Source: Homarus americanus (Eukaryota; Arthropoda; Malacostraca; Decapoda; Nephropidae). Taken from it: a stretch of DNA of 64,000 nucleotides. The position numbers were made by a program, and so were the translations under genes. The notes under the pieces were generated by a model that did no database searches, was not told the DNA's origin, and was given only the letters and a program-made list of their open reading frames with translations. Below, piece by piece: positions 36,998-46,080 of the stretch (position 1 is its first letter; each line of letters opens with the position of its first letter). The stretch spans positions 3,722,058-3,786,057 of the forward strand of contig NW_024722158.1 in the NCBI RefSeq assembly GCF_018991925.1, written 5' to 3'.

Positions 36998-38452
36998 TGG
37001 GTTGTGATTGAATAAATTTTTGTGTGAAGGTAAAAAATAAGGTCCCTCTAACGCCGGTACAGTGGACAGGTACTAATACTAATGTACTCCAGGTACAGTC
37101 AGACCCCTCTAACCCCGGTACACAGACCCCTCTAACCCCGGTACAGACAGACCCCTCTAACCCCGGTACAGTGGACAGGTACTAATACTAATGTACTCCA
37201 GGTACAGTCAGACCCCTCTAACTCCGGTACAGTGAGAGACTCTAGGGTCCCTGTACAATGAGACCCCTCTAGGTCCCGGCACAGTGAGATCTCCTCTAGG
37301 TCCCGGCATGCGTGAGACCCCTCCAGGTCCCGGTACAGTGGAGACTCTCCAGGTCCCAAGAAACCCCCTATGTCCCGGTATATGAGACCTCCAGGTCCCG
37401 GTACAGTGAGACCCTCCAGGTCCCGGTACAGTGAGACCCAACCAGGTCCCTGGTACAGTGAGATCCCCACCAAGCCCGGTACAGTGAGACCCCACCAGGT
37501 CCCGGTACAGTCAGACCCCCTCTAGGTCCCGGGTACAGTGAAACCCATCCAGGTCCCGGGTGGCCAGTGAAACCTCTCTATGTCCCTGTACAGTGAGACC
37601 CCTCCAGGTCCTGGTGCAGTGAGACCCCACTCAGGTCCTGGTACAGGAGACTCTAGGTCCCGGTACAGCAAGACCCCCCCTCCAGGTCCTTGGGCAAGTG
37701 AGACCCCCTAGGTCCCGGTACGGTGAGACCCCTCCAGGTCCCGGTACAATGAGACCCCACCAGGTCCCGGCACAGTGAGACCCCACCAAGTCCCGGTACA
37801 GTGAGATCCCACCAGGTCCCGGTACAGTGAGATCCCACCAGGTCCTGGCATGCAGGACCCCACCAGGTCCCAGTAGTGAGACTCCTCTAGGTCCCGGTAC
37901 AGTGAGCACTCACCACAGGTCCCGGTACAGTGAGACTCCTCCAGTCCCAGTACAGGAGACCCCTCCAGGTCCCGGTATAGTCAGACCCCTCTAGGTGCCG
38001 ATACAGTCAGACTCTAGGTCCCGGTACAGTGAGACCCCCAGGTCCCGGTACAGTGAGACTCCCCTTACCTTTGGTACACAGTGAGACCCCTCTTAGGTCC
38101 CGGTATTGTGAGACCCCTAGGTCCTGGAAGTGGTACAGTAAGACCCCTCCAGGTCCCGGTACAGTGAGACCTCCAGGTCCCGGTACAGCCAGACCCTCTA
38201 GGTGCCGATACAGCCGTATCTCTAGGTCCCGGTACAGTGAGACCCCTCCAGGTCCCGGTACAGTACAGTGAGACCCCTCCAGGTCCCGGTACAGTGAGAC
38301 CCCTCCAGGTCCCGGTACAGTGGACAGATACTTACTGGTACAGCTGTATCCGTCAGGCTCGAGGGAGTAACCTTGCTGGCAGGTACACTCAAAGGTCCCA
38401 TCATGGAGATTGTAACACAACTGCTCACATAACTGGATGTTGTCACACAACC
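23470..38452 (-). CDS. EGFLAM: Pikachurin (EGFLAM)-like matrix protein, 14 exons, 5' end missing
   Basis: Fourteen minus-strand exons (38452-38336, 33138-32904, 32734-32548, 32243-32141, 31676-31475, 30407-30263, 28500-28284, 27028-26823, 26642-26419, 26282-26054, 25781-25522, 25143-24883, 24288-24185, 23615-23470) join with consistent phases into 877 residues plus stop, with no internal stop. Residues are numbered from the first full codon. Domains: EGF about 2-37; acidic linker 39-179; EGF 180-211; LamG1 about 215-404; EGF 409-463; LamG2 about 471-644; EGF 648-679; LamG3 about 690-877. Three EGF-LamG pairs and the C-terminal TDYHVDLITQATAGQNIDYC ending match pikachurin, a secreted ligand linking dystroglycan and orphan GPCRs at photoreceptor synapses. 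Missing: signal peptide, any FN3 domains and the start. N-glycosylation sequons occur in several LamG domains. Agrin, perlecan domain V or an arthropod SP2353-type protein is an alternative name; the domain call itself is secure. Confidence 0.85.
23655..23845 (-). mobile_element. tRNA-derived SINE (family A), copy 3
   Basis: Closely matches the copy at 6085-6278 (CATCAGCTTACTAGCCGTTC, GTAGTGAGGGTCACACTGGA, CACCCTTCTCACGTGTGTCT). Its tRNA-like head is partly decayed. Immediately upstream of the last pikachurin-like exon. Confidence 0.6.
24185..24288 (-). CDS. EGFLAM: Pikachurin-like exon M: LamG3 middle (residues 795-829)
   Basis: 104 nt, acceptor TCACAG, donor GTAAGC. Encodes YEREGRLSVDDGEE and DTSLYIG, the LamG strands before the conserved GG turn, which is split with the next exon. 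Confidence 0.88.
24883..25143 (-). CDS. EGFLAM: Pikachurin-like exon L: LamG3 first part (residues 708-794)
   Basis: 261 nt, acceptor TTTCAG, donor GTCAGT. Encodes LHLWLRFRALTPDGLLVWAG, then an acidic stretch, SLSLELQNGRLILRYNLGSG and RLDDGQWHTVRIYR. NSS is a sequon. The loop after VWAGEE is longer and more acidic than in LamG1 or LamG2. Confidence 0.9.
25522..25781 (-). CDS. EGFLAM: Pikachurin-like exon K: LamG2 end and third EGF (residues 622-707)
   Basis: 260 nt, acceptor TCACAG, donor GTGAGT. LALNGRPIHLV closes LamG2 and C644 is its last cysteine. EGF cysteines are 648, 653, 659, 668, 670 and 679 (CDNGGIC, CRCPLGFKDEHC). Ends with the first strand of LamG3 (FSGRSFLKYAD). Confidence 0.9.
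26054..26282 (-). CDS. EGFLAM: Pikachurin-like exon J: LamG2 second part (residues 545-621)
   Basis: 229 nt, acceptor TTCAG, donor GTCAGA. Encodes IRPGIWHSARVSRTGRWAWL, YVDDQPVVSG, PLYLGGIPP and SFTGCIQK, the LamG C-terminal strands with the conserved glycine-cysteine. Confidence 0.9.
26419..26642 (-). CDS. EGFLAM: Pikachurin-like exon I: LamG2 first part (residues 471-544)
   Basis: 224 nt, acceptor CATCAG, donor GTAAGT. Encodes VPSFNGSSHLMFPAL (sequon NGS), ELELVFRAASTDGVLLYESH and GDFIALTLSQAHVLFTIDLG, a textbook LamG N-terminal half. Confidence 0.9.
26823..27028 (-). CDS. EGFLAM: Pikachurin-like exon H: EGF with Thr/Pro-rich insertion (residues 402-470)
   Basis: 206 nt, acceptor AATCAG, donor GTAAGT. 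C404 is likely the closing LamG1 cysteine. The EGF cysteines are 409, 414, 420, 452, 454 and 463 (CLCPLGYAGDFC). The 420-452 loop carries TTTPTPPPFFAPPPP, about three times the length of the same loop in exon D. Confidence 0.87.
27288..27552. repeat. 30-bp minisatellite in pikachurin-like intron
   Basis: Eight or so units of GTGAGGCAGCTTGAGGGAGG plus GAGTAACA. Frames reading RQLEGGSNS are artefacts. Confidence 0.9.
28284..28500 (-). CDS. EGFLAM: Pikachurin-like exon G: LamG1 end (residues 330-401)
   Basis: 217 nt, acceptor TTTCAG, donor GTGAGT, phase 1 out. Encodes PLYVGG, GLQGCVRRLQVNDH (the LamG cysteine at 365) and a linker. NLT at 349-351 is a sequon. The partner cysteine is probably C404 in the next exon. 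Confidence 0.87.
28575..28712 (-). mobile_element. SINE (family A) fragment, copy 4
   Basis: Matches family A in GGTGGTTGGTCTGTTCTGTT, TTATCCAGTGTTAGTAC and CCTGCCATGTTTGGTAG, closest to the copy at 755. Ends at the minisatellite at 28711. Confidence 0.5.
28711..28941. repeat. 30-bp minisatellite, about 7.5 near-identical units
   Basis: Unit ACATAGACAGTGTAGGTATA plus CAAACCCCAT. Because 30 is divisible by 3 it gives open frames in several phases (YIDSVGIQTP repeats), which are not genes. Confidence 0.92.
29285..29510 (-). mobile_element. CR1-like LINE 3'-end fragment in intron
   Basis: Matches the LINE at 15047 across CACTGATAGGCCTGTTAGCC, GGCAAGTACTGGACATG and TTGGTGCCGTCACAACAC, with frame breaks. 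Confidence 0.6.
29511..30262. other. Pikachurin-like intron, repeat-derived or unassigned
   Basis: No coding support. Contains GGTTAGGTTAAGGTAGGTTA-type degenerate pentamer runs and A-rich stretches. Confidence 0.5.
30263..30407 (-). CDS. EGFLAM: Pikachurin-like exon F: LamG1 middle (residues 281-329)
   Basis: 145 nt, acceptor CTCCAG, donor GTCAGT. Encodes RWDCGSGAGSVRSPEEVHMG then EWNRLTVYRHRWDVWLQLN, the LamG strand pair equivalent to the usual xGxWHxVxVxRxxxxxxLxV pattern. Confidence 0.86.
31300..31432. repeat. (ACT)n-like imperfect trinucleotide repeat
   Basis: CTACTACTACTGCTGTACTA-type units in the intron just 3' of exon E. Confidence 0.85.
31475..31676 (-). CDS. EGFLAM: Pikachurin-like exon E: LamG1 first part (residues 214-280)
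   Basis: 202 nt, acceptor CCACAG, donor GTAAAG. Encodes typical LamG beta-strands: ARFHGSSWVGF, DVQLTLEFKPETADGVLLVS and GDFMAAVLVGSYVEFR. Confidence 0.87.
32141..32243 (-). CDS. EGFLAM: Pikachurin-like exon D: EGF domain (residues 180-213)
   Basis: 103 nt, acceptor TTACAG, donor GTAGGT, phase 1 out. A compact EGF with cysteines at 180, 184, 189, 200, 202 and 211 (CMCPLGRAGRYC), directly before LamG1 as in pikachurin. Confidence 0.85.
32380..32508. repeat. (AAT)n microsatellite in intron
   Basis: About 130 bp of AAT/ATT between exons C and D of the pikachurin-like gene. Confidence 0.93.
32548..32734 (-). CDS. EGFLAM: Pikachurin-like exon C: acidic/proline linker (residues 117-179)
   Basis: 187 nt, acceptor CCACAG, donor GTAGGT, phases 2 in and 0 out. 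Encodes KYKTERETLLENLGAEEETG followed by a Pro/Ser/Glu-rich stretch. No domain recognised. A 130-bp (AAT)n tract lies just 3' in the intron. Confidence 0.8.
32904..33138 (-). CDS. EGFLAM: Pikachurin-like exon B: acidic linker (residues 39-116)
   Basis: 235 nt, acceptor CCACAG, donor GTGAGT, phases 1 in and 2 out. Encodes a hydrophilic, low-cysteine stretch rich in D, E, N, Q and Y (for example DDNDYQSDSAGSYQLGESE), with an NYT sequon at its start. No domain recognised; a flexible spacer between EGF domains. Confidence 0.8.
33393..33893. repeat. 17-20 bp minisatellite, CCCCTGAGGTGCCACTA
   Basis: About 25 imperfect units of YCTGAGGTGCCACTACCC over 500 bp, 250 bp 5' of exon B. Confidence 0.92.
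34325..34391. repeat. (GT)n microsatellite
   Basis: 67 bp of GT, followed by a purine-rich tract. Confidence 0.95.
34440..34900. repeat. Strand-asymmetric G/A-rich minisatellite tract
   Basis: About 460 bp nearly free of C on the plus strand: GGGAGAGAGGAGTGGGGGTG-type units grading into GAGGTAGTGTGTGTGTG units. Confidence 0.85.
35395..35570. promoter_or_regulatory. Cluster of CCAATCA motifs (NF-Y-like)
   Basis: CCAAT followed by CA recurs at about 35490, 35520 and 35550, with AGCCAATTTGG at 35424. NF-Y binds CCAATCA/G. A regulatory role inside this intron is inference; the motif also recurs at 58135 and 60840. Confidence 0.3.
35878..35920. repeat. (GA)n microsatellite
   Basis: 43 bp of GA. 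Confidence 0.95.
36058..36146. repeat. CCACCCGCCCCGCYACCCT repeats
   Basis: Four to five units of about 21 bp. They abut and extend the open frame of the LINE fragment that follows. Confidence 0.85.
36147..36351 (+). mobile_element. Jockey-like LINE reverse transcriptase C-terminal fragment
   Basis: Plus strand reads HRDLRMKPINQQLHTLANRV then WQKIERSEQELLQRL, matching the HxDLxxxxIxxxIxxxxxKxxxKxxxxxNPLL ending of Jockey-type reverse transcriptases, and stops at 36351. Only the tail remains. It lies in the long pikachurin-like intron. Confidence 0.6.
36566..36662. repeat. CCACCCTCCCTGCCACTCACC minisatellite
   Basis: About 4.5 units of 21-22 bp, related to the array at 36058. Confidence 0.88.
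36940..36994. repeat. (CT)n microsatellite
   Basis: 55 bp of CT. Confidence 0.95.
37060..38328. repeat. 1.27-kb minisatellite, GGTCCCGGTACAGTGAGACC unit
   Basis: About 45 imperfect units of 24-28 bp (GGTCCCGGTACAGTGAGACC plus CCTCCA). It ends 8 bp from the donor of the pikachurin-like EGF exon. Frames of up to 147 codons (GSHCTGTWRG-type) are artefacts apart from that exon. Confidence 0.95.
38336..38452 (-). CDS. EGFLAM: Pikachurin-like exon A: EGF domain (residues 1-38)
   Basis: 117 nt between acceptor CTCCCAG and donor GTAAGT. Starts with two bases of a split codon, so at least one more coding exon lies upstream. Six cysteines with spacing C-x5-C-x3-C-x9-C-x-C-x12-C form an EGF of the type often following calcium-binding EGFs (CQQGYSLEPDGYSC). 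Phase 1 fits the next exon 5.2 kb away. A 1.27-kb minisatellite abuts the donor in the intron. Membership of this gene is inferred from phase and domain type. Confidence 0.75.
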
Positions 38453-38457
38453 CTGGG

Positions 38458-38579
38458 AGTGAGAGAGAGAGTGAGAGTTAGTGGTGTGAGAGAGTGAGCG
38501 AGAGAGTTAGTGGTGTGAGAGTGAGAGAGAGTTAGTGGTGTGAGAGTGAGAGAAGGTGAGATTGAGTGATATGTGAGAG

Positions 38580-38648
<69 letters not shown>

Positions 38649-38762
38649 TGTGTAAGTAGTGGTAAGAGAGTGAGAGAGAGAGAGAGAGAGAGTTATTGGT
38701 GAGAGTGAGAGAAGGTGATTTAGTGGATATGTGAAGGAGTGAACGAGAGAGAGAGAGATGGA

Positions 38763-38853
<91 letters not shown>
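38458..38853. repeat. (GA)n-rich tract
   Basis: About 400 bp of GA with GTGAGAG and GTTAGTGGTG interruptions, directly 5' of the EGF exon acceptor on the minus strand. Read as CT on that strand it extends the polypyrimidine tract. Confidence 0.93.
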
Positions 38854-38857
<4 letters not shown>

Positions 38858-39050
38858 CACCAATAACAAACTTCTCTCATAAGACCTCCACTTATTAACA
38901 CACCCAGAAAAGAAATAAAATGTTCTCTACACGGAAGAAGGGCTTATAAGAAGAGAGGTTGCCAGTTAGTTAATTTCACACTCATGTATTAAACATCAAC
39001 TTTGTTTTCTAATATTAACTCTTAAACTAACTTAATACTTAACATAACAG

Positions 39051-39221
<171 letters not shown>

Positions 39222-40403
39222 ATCTAGTTTTAATTATTTTTTTTTCTTCCGCATGTTCTTTAACAAACTACAAAGTCATTTTATATCACACTCTTAACAT
39301 AATTTATCTACTTCATACATCTACATTATAAAGCAATATACTCGTATATCTACATAATTATCAACATAACAATTAATTAGCAAGTCTAATTAATATTTTC
39401 TTAATTAATTTACCTTAAGGATTAGTTAAGTGAATGGCGTTTTCAATACCTGTGTTTTGATTTATTTCTTAATTATTTAATCTGTCTTTTTAACTAATCT
39501 TGGGTGTGAGGTAATTTGGGTAAATATAACACGACTATATTAATCTTTCCTCACTATGGATTAATACTACCAAATTAATCCTACCTAACATTACCGAATC
39601 CAACCTAACCTAACCTAAATTAACCTAACATATCCTCATCTAACCTCACACACACACACACTACATTACCCTACACAGTACATCAACACTTTTCCTTACA
39701 TCAAAACACACAACACTGATTTTTATTCAACATTATTTTTTGTTTTGAAGATTTATGTTCATGTATTAATGTATGTGTGTAGAGTCTGTCTGTGTGTACC
39801 TATATCATTCACTCCCGTTTCTGACTAACCCACAGCGAGAGAGAACAAACACCTACACAACTCAACTCAAAAAACACCACAAGAAGTTAACATTTACAAA
39901 GTCCTATTGAGAATGACAGAGCTGGTTGACCCGAGAGCCAGCCAGTGTTGAATAACTGTACTATTCTAAACCTTTAATATCAGCGCCACTAACACGGGTC
40001 TCAGCGCCACAAAGTCGGAGTGTGTTGGGGGGAGGGGGGGGGGAGGGGGTTGAGGGAGAGAGAGGAAAACAGAAGGAGGGAGAGAAATATACTTCCCCAC
40101 TATTAACAGCACCGTACACACACACAGCAGTAACAATAAGCCCTTGTCCCAGCCAAACACAACAAACTCAGTCATTACCACACAAACATTATCCCCCCTC
40201 CCCCCCATACAACACACACACACACTCAGCAACATTAACCTTTGTTTAAACATTTAATTCTCCTGACCTAACATTTGGAGACAACAATGACTTTATAATT
40301 TAGCAAAAGTCGTGGTATTTTGTTTTTAAGTTAGGTTTGGTTAGATTAAGTTAGATGTTAGGTTAGAAGTTAGGTTTAGTTAGTAGTTAGGCTAAATTAA
40401 GCT

Positions 40404-40498
40404 AGGTTAGGTTAGGTTAGGTTAGGTTAGGTTAGGTTAGGTTAGGTTAGGTTAGGTTAGATTAGGCTAAGTTAAGCTAGGTTAGGTTAGGTTAGTGG
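40404..40498 (+). repeat. Interstitial (TTAGG)n telomere-like run
   Basis: About eleven perfect GGTTA units at 40404-40460, then degenerate units to 40498 and AGTTAGGTTT-type units from about 40325. TTAGG is the ancestral arthropod telomere repeat. Confidence 0.8.
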
Positions 40499-40734
40499 TG
40501 GGTGAACACACGCAACACAACTTCCACAAAATATTATCTATCACAATATGTCGCAATATTTATCGTCTCACATAATAAACACACATAGCATCAAGCTCAA
40601 GTCTCTACACACTTCAGGCGACATGTTGGATATTAAGTTGACGATGCACAGCATAAACTTCTTCACTTAATATGCAGTAAAGCCAGCGTCCTTCACAGCA
40701 GCTCTCAACTCCCTGTTTTTTACTCTAACTCCCC

Positions 40735-41095
40735 ACAACAATCTTCTAAAAGGTTGTCAACAGTGTTCCAGTAATATACAGCCAGAGTTTAGATTCTCAG
40801 AAGCTTCTTACGGTAAATATATTTCGTTTAATCCAAATTTATCCAGTTTTCTGTCCTAAGTTGAGTCTCGGAGCTATTTGTCAGCCATGTTTTTTTACGT
40901 TACCACCACACAACAGTTTTCTAAAAGGTTGTCAACAGTGTTCCTCCAGTAATGCACAGTCTTGGCCGACATCCTCAAAGGGTTCTGAGAATAGATATTT
41001 TTATTTATATACGAATTTTTCCAGTAAATTTTCGGATTTAAGTGTGGGTTCGGAGATATTTGTCAGCCATCTTTGTTTTTAAGTTATTACCACAT
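40735..41095. repeat. About 175-bp diverged tandem duplication
   Basis: 40745-40905 and 40920-41095 share CTAAAAGGTTGTCAACAGTG, TTCTGAGAA/TTCTCAGAA, CCAGTTTTC/CCAGTAAATTTTC, TCGGAGMTATTTGTCAGCCAT and a following ACCACAYACCA. Confidence 0.75.
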
Positions 41096-41924
41096 ACCAC
41101 ACTCAAGTTTCGATACAAAGATGGATTATTAAAAGTTCTTATGTTAAAATTTTCTCTTAATTGGTGACGTAACAACGCATTAATAATCGATTCACTTAAC
41201 CAATCACAAGAGATGGTAGGCAAAATTGCGACCATATTGAGCTGATACTCTACCCTAAATAATTGTTTTTTAATTCCAACTTATATACAGAAAAAAAAAA
41301 CGATTTACGTAATTGAGAAAGTGAACATTGAAGTCTGGGGTGACATTAAGAAAATTATCATGAGATTTGAGAACACGCGACCCTTCTTCCCTTCCTCCCA
41401 CTATCCCTCTCAATTCCCTCTCCCTCACCCTCCCTCTCTCTCATCTCACCCCCTTCCTCCCTCAGAGAGATTATGTGAGATGATGGATAGTGGATTACTC
41501 CCTCACGCTATGGTAGTTCCAAAGAGAGAGAGAGAGAGAGAGAGACCTCTTACTTACCACTGACAGTCGATCAAACTTTGTCTTAAGAAAACAAACACTC
41601 AGAGAATGTCTTGAAGACTGAGAATAACTGCGACAGAATCTGGGGAATGAACAAGTGTGTGTGTGTGTGTAGGAGGGTAGTCCAACTGTGTACGTCATGC
41701 AGCCAGTTTAAACACACACACACACACCGCCCCGGGTCGATTCCCCTACGTTTATTTCCGTCCCTTCCTCCTACTCCTTCCTCTTCCTTATTCTTCCTCT
41801 CCTTACCCTCCTTCCCTCTTCTTAATCTTCCTCATTTCCCACTTCTCCTTCCTCCTCCTTATCTTTTTATTCTTCCTCTTACTCCATCTTTTCCTTCACC
41901 AACCCCACTCTTTAACTACTACCA

Positions 41925-41970
41925 CCACCACCACCACCACCACCACCACCACCACCACCACCACCACCAC
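41925..41970. repeat. (ACC)n microsatellite
   Basis: 46 bp of ACC. Poly-His and poly-Val frames are artefacts. Confidence 0.95.
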
Positions 41971-42442
41971 CCCTCCCCCCCTGGCGTGAGTGGAGACATG
42001 AGACAGTGGACTCAACACGCAACCTGACAGCACCTGGGTCGATCCCCTGGACTCTGGCGTCAGTGTGATGGTCTTTCTGTGTGTGTGTGTGGGCAGGGGG
42101 AGGGCATTTAAAGTGACCCCCTCCCCCAAAGAACATACATACATACATACAAACTACAGTCACAGACGATAACAGCGGACGACAAAGATACAGACAGATG
42201 GTGACGCAGTGTCTGTGTCTGCCGCCAGTGGTCATGTGGCGCCACCATCACTTCCTTTCCCGTCCTACCCTCCCTCATAACTCTCCTGCCTTCCCCTTAC
42301 CCCTCTCTCTCTCCCTTCGACTACCCTCCAATCAGCCTTTTACCTCCCCCTTCTCCCTCACCCCTCACAATGTCACGTAAGATCCAATAATACAGTCTTT
42401 GGCCACGCACGTCAGAGGTAACGTTGGTTATAAAAATAATAA

Positions 42443-42445
<3 letters not shown>

Positions 42446-42477
<32 letters not shown>
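42446..42477. repeat. (AGT)n microsatellite
   Basis: 32 bp of AGT. Confidence 0.93.
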
Positions 42478-42675
42478 CCCCCTTGCCCCATTCCCCCCAA
42501 TCCTTTAGTGACGCACCAGTTATGTTACGAAGAAAGGACAACCACATCACGAACTCTAATTTGTGTACACGACAGACACACACACACACACGCACACTAC
42601 AGCAGCAAGACAAATATTATCTCATGGTTACAATCGTGTGATGATCCGGGTCAGTGGAGCTTACTAAGGCGTTTC

Positions 42676-42710
<35 letters not shown>

Positions 42711-42783
42711 ATCTATTCACAGTTTACCTGAAGCAATTGTGTCCACAGTACCCAAATTACATCGGCTTATTTTCCTTCTACTT

Positions 42784-42823
42784 AGATAGATAGATAGATA
42801 GATAGACATATATATAGATAGAC

Positions 42824-42854
<31 letters not shown>

Positions 42855-42855
42855 C
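42784..42855. repeat. (GATA)n microsatellite
   Basis: 72 bp of GATA with short interruptions. Confidence 0.93.
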
Positions 42856-43217
42856 ATCCTTCCTGCAAGTTGGTATTGACTGAAACACCACCATTATATC
42901 ACAGCTCAAATGTGCCCTCCAAGACCTTCTGAGAATTACCTTTGTGTCGTGTCTGAGGGAGGGAGGGAAGGGAGGAATATCTGCAGAGGGGGAGGAAAGG
43001 AAGATAGGGAGGAAGGGGAGGGAGGGAGGGAAAGAAGGGAGGAAAGAGGAAGAGCCTTACATCTCCAGTTAAGGGTAAAAAATTCATCTTACGACTCGCT
43101 GGGAATATGTAATCTGGGACAAAATGGCTCCTGAGAGTTGGTAGTAGTAGTTGTTACGGCGCTAAATGTTCAGATGCAAATTTGCTTTCTACGTCGAGTT
43201 CATTGTCGAGAGTGAGG

Positions 43218-43530
<313 letters not shown>

Positions 43531-43627
43531 AAGAACAACAGCTGATCACACTAACACTCCCACAGCTAACTACCACTACACTACAACTTCCAGTCAGGTG
43601 GAACAATACTCATTAATTCTTCATAAA

Positions 43628-44756
43628 CACACTAGGCACCACACTACAGGCACCACACGCTAGGCACCACACTACAGGCACCACACTGGGCACCACACTA
43701 CAGGCACCACACTGAACTGGGCACCACGCTAGGCCGCCACACTACAGACACCACTACAAGCACCACACGCTGGGCACCACACTACAAGCACCACACGCTG
43801 GGCACCACACTACAAACACCACACGCTGGGCGCCACACACTACAGGCACCACACGCTGGGCACCACACTACAGACACCACACTACAAGCACCACACGCTG
43901 GGCACCTACAAGCACCACGCTGGGCACCACACTACAGGCACCACACGCAGGCACACACACAGGCACCACGGTGGGCACCACACGCTGGGCACCACACGCT
44001 GGGCACCACACTACAGGCACACACTACAGGCAACGCTAGGCACCACACTACAGGCACCACACGCTGGGCACCACACTACAGGGCACCACACATGGGCACA
44101 CACTACAGGCACCACACGCTGGGCACCACTACAGGCACCACACGCTAGGCACCACTACAGGCACCACACGGTGGGCACCACACGGTGGGCACCACACTGG
44201 GCACACCACACAGGTGGGGCACCACACTGGGCACCACACTACAGGCACCACACTGGGCACCACACTACAGGCACCACCGCTGGGCACCACACTACAGGCA
44301 CCACACCTGGGCACCACACTGGGCACCACACGCTAGGCACCACACTACAGGCACCACACTACAGGCACCACACTACAGGCACCACACTACAGGCACCACA
44401 CTACAGGCACCACACGCTGGGCACCACTACAGGCACCACGCTGGGCACCACACTACACAGGCACCACACGCTAGGCACCACACCAGGCACCACACGCTGG
44501 GCACCACTACAGGCACCACACTACGGGCACCACACTACAGGCACCACACTACAGGCACCACACTACAGGCACCACACGCTGGGCACCACACTACAGGCAC
44601 CACACTGGGCACCACACTACAGGCACCACTACAGGCACCACACTACAGGCACCACACTACAGGCACCACACTACAGGCACCACACGGTAGGTCCTCACTA
44701 CAGGCACCACACTACAGGCACCACACTACAGGCACCACACTACAGGCACCACACAC
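43628..44756. repeat. 1.13-kb minisatellite, CACCACACTACAGG and CACCACACGCTGGG
   Basis: About 80 units of 14-15 bp that alternate between a CTACAGG and a (G)CTGGG variant. Frames of 217 and 194 codons are artefacts. Confidence 0.95.
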
Positions 44757-45017
44757 TATTACCTCATGACAAATCCAATTTTTTTCTCTTATGTGATAAC
44801 TTTTCTGTGGCGTTCCTCTATTAACATTATTTCCCTCAACTATAACTTATAGTAATATAAACTAAGCCACAGTGTGTATGTGTGTGTCTGTGAATGTACA
44901 TATGTATGTATGTGTCTACGTGAACGTGTGTGTGTGTGTGGCACTCAGTATGCACATGTTGACTTTCTCCTAAAAATTCAGTGCGTGAGGAATGGGAGAG
45001 ACGTGATGGAGAGATGG

Positions 45018-45103
<86 letters not shown>
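45018..45103. repeat. (GT)n microsatellite
   Basis: 86 bp of GT with one TTG break. Confidence 0.95.
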
Positions 45104-45106
<3 letters not shown>

Positions 45107-45353
45107 CAAGAGATGGTTTTTATTTTCAACTTGTTTAATAAAATACCGTAATAAAATACACCATTAAAAAAAGGTCGTAATATTTTGAAATGGTTTTAGG
45201 ATTGAATAAAAATATTTTAACTGTAATAAAGAAACTTTTATTTTAATGCAATGGCGAGATTATTTTATTTACGCAATAAAGAGAGAAATAAATTACCTTT
45301 TATAGCACAGGAAAATAAAATAAAACTTTCGTATCTACAAATTTATTACCTAA

Positions 45354-45356
<3 letters not shown>

Positions 45357-45438
<82 letters not shown>
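45357..45438. repeat. (AT)n microsatellite
   Basis: 82 bp of AT. Confidence 0.95.
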
Positions 45439-45442
<4 letters not shown>

Positions 45443-45894
45443 TACTATATAATAAAATATTGATAAGAAAATATACAATAAGTTTAATAATAAAGATAAT
45501 AAAGTTTAATAATTAAGAGAAGAGAGAAAGTTTAATACAAAAGTCAGAACAAATATTGAGAAAATGTTTTGATTGAGCTGAGTTTAATTATGGATGAAAT
45601 AATAGGAGGCAGTAAAGTCACATTATTGGGAGCAATAAAGTGCGTAGTTTGTATGCTAAAGTGTGTGGGTGTGTTGGAGAGAGATCTTCCAGCGGTCAGG
45701 TTAACCTGCAGACAACCTTACGTTCCTTCACTGGCCTCCACAGGTGACCTCGCCGGCCTCCACAGGTGACCTCGCTGGCCAGGTAACATGGAAGGTAATG
45801 GCACCTCGACCACTACCACACACCACTTACCGGGTAATGATTCCAACCTTTTATAATTGTAGTAATAAATTTTGTACCTTTATTATTTACCTTC

Positions 45895-46080
45895 CTATCC
45901 TACCCTCTCCCTCACTCCCTCTCCTCCCCCCACCCTACCCTCTCCTCTACTCCCTCTCCCTCCCCTACCCTCTCCTCTACTCCCTCTCCCTCCCCTACCC
46001 TCTCCTCTACTCCCTCTCCCTCCCCTACCCTCTCCTCTACTCCCTCTCCCTCCCCTACCCTCTCCTCTCTTCCCTTCCCC
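45895..46080. repeat. 30-bp pyrimidine minisatellite
   Basis: Five units of CTCTCCTCTACTCCCTCTCC plus CTCCCCTACC. Confidence 0.92.

Noticed and set aside
37132..38450. Minus-strand frames reading GSHCTGTW and YRDLEGS repeats as a coding repeat protein
   Set aside because: Three phases are open together. Only the 117-nt EGF exon at the edge has proper splice sites and a domain.
44171..44824. 217-codon plus-strand frame rich in His and Thr
   Set aside because: Made wholly of the 14-bp minisatellite; an overlapping frame is equally open, as expected from repetition.
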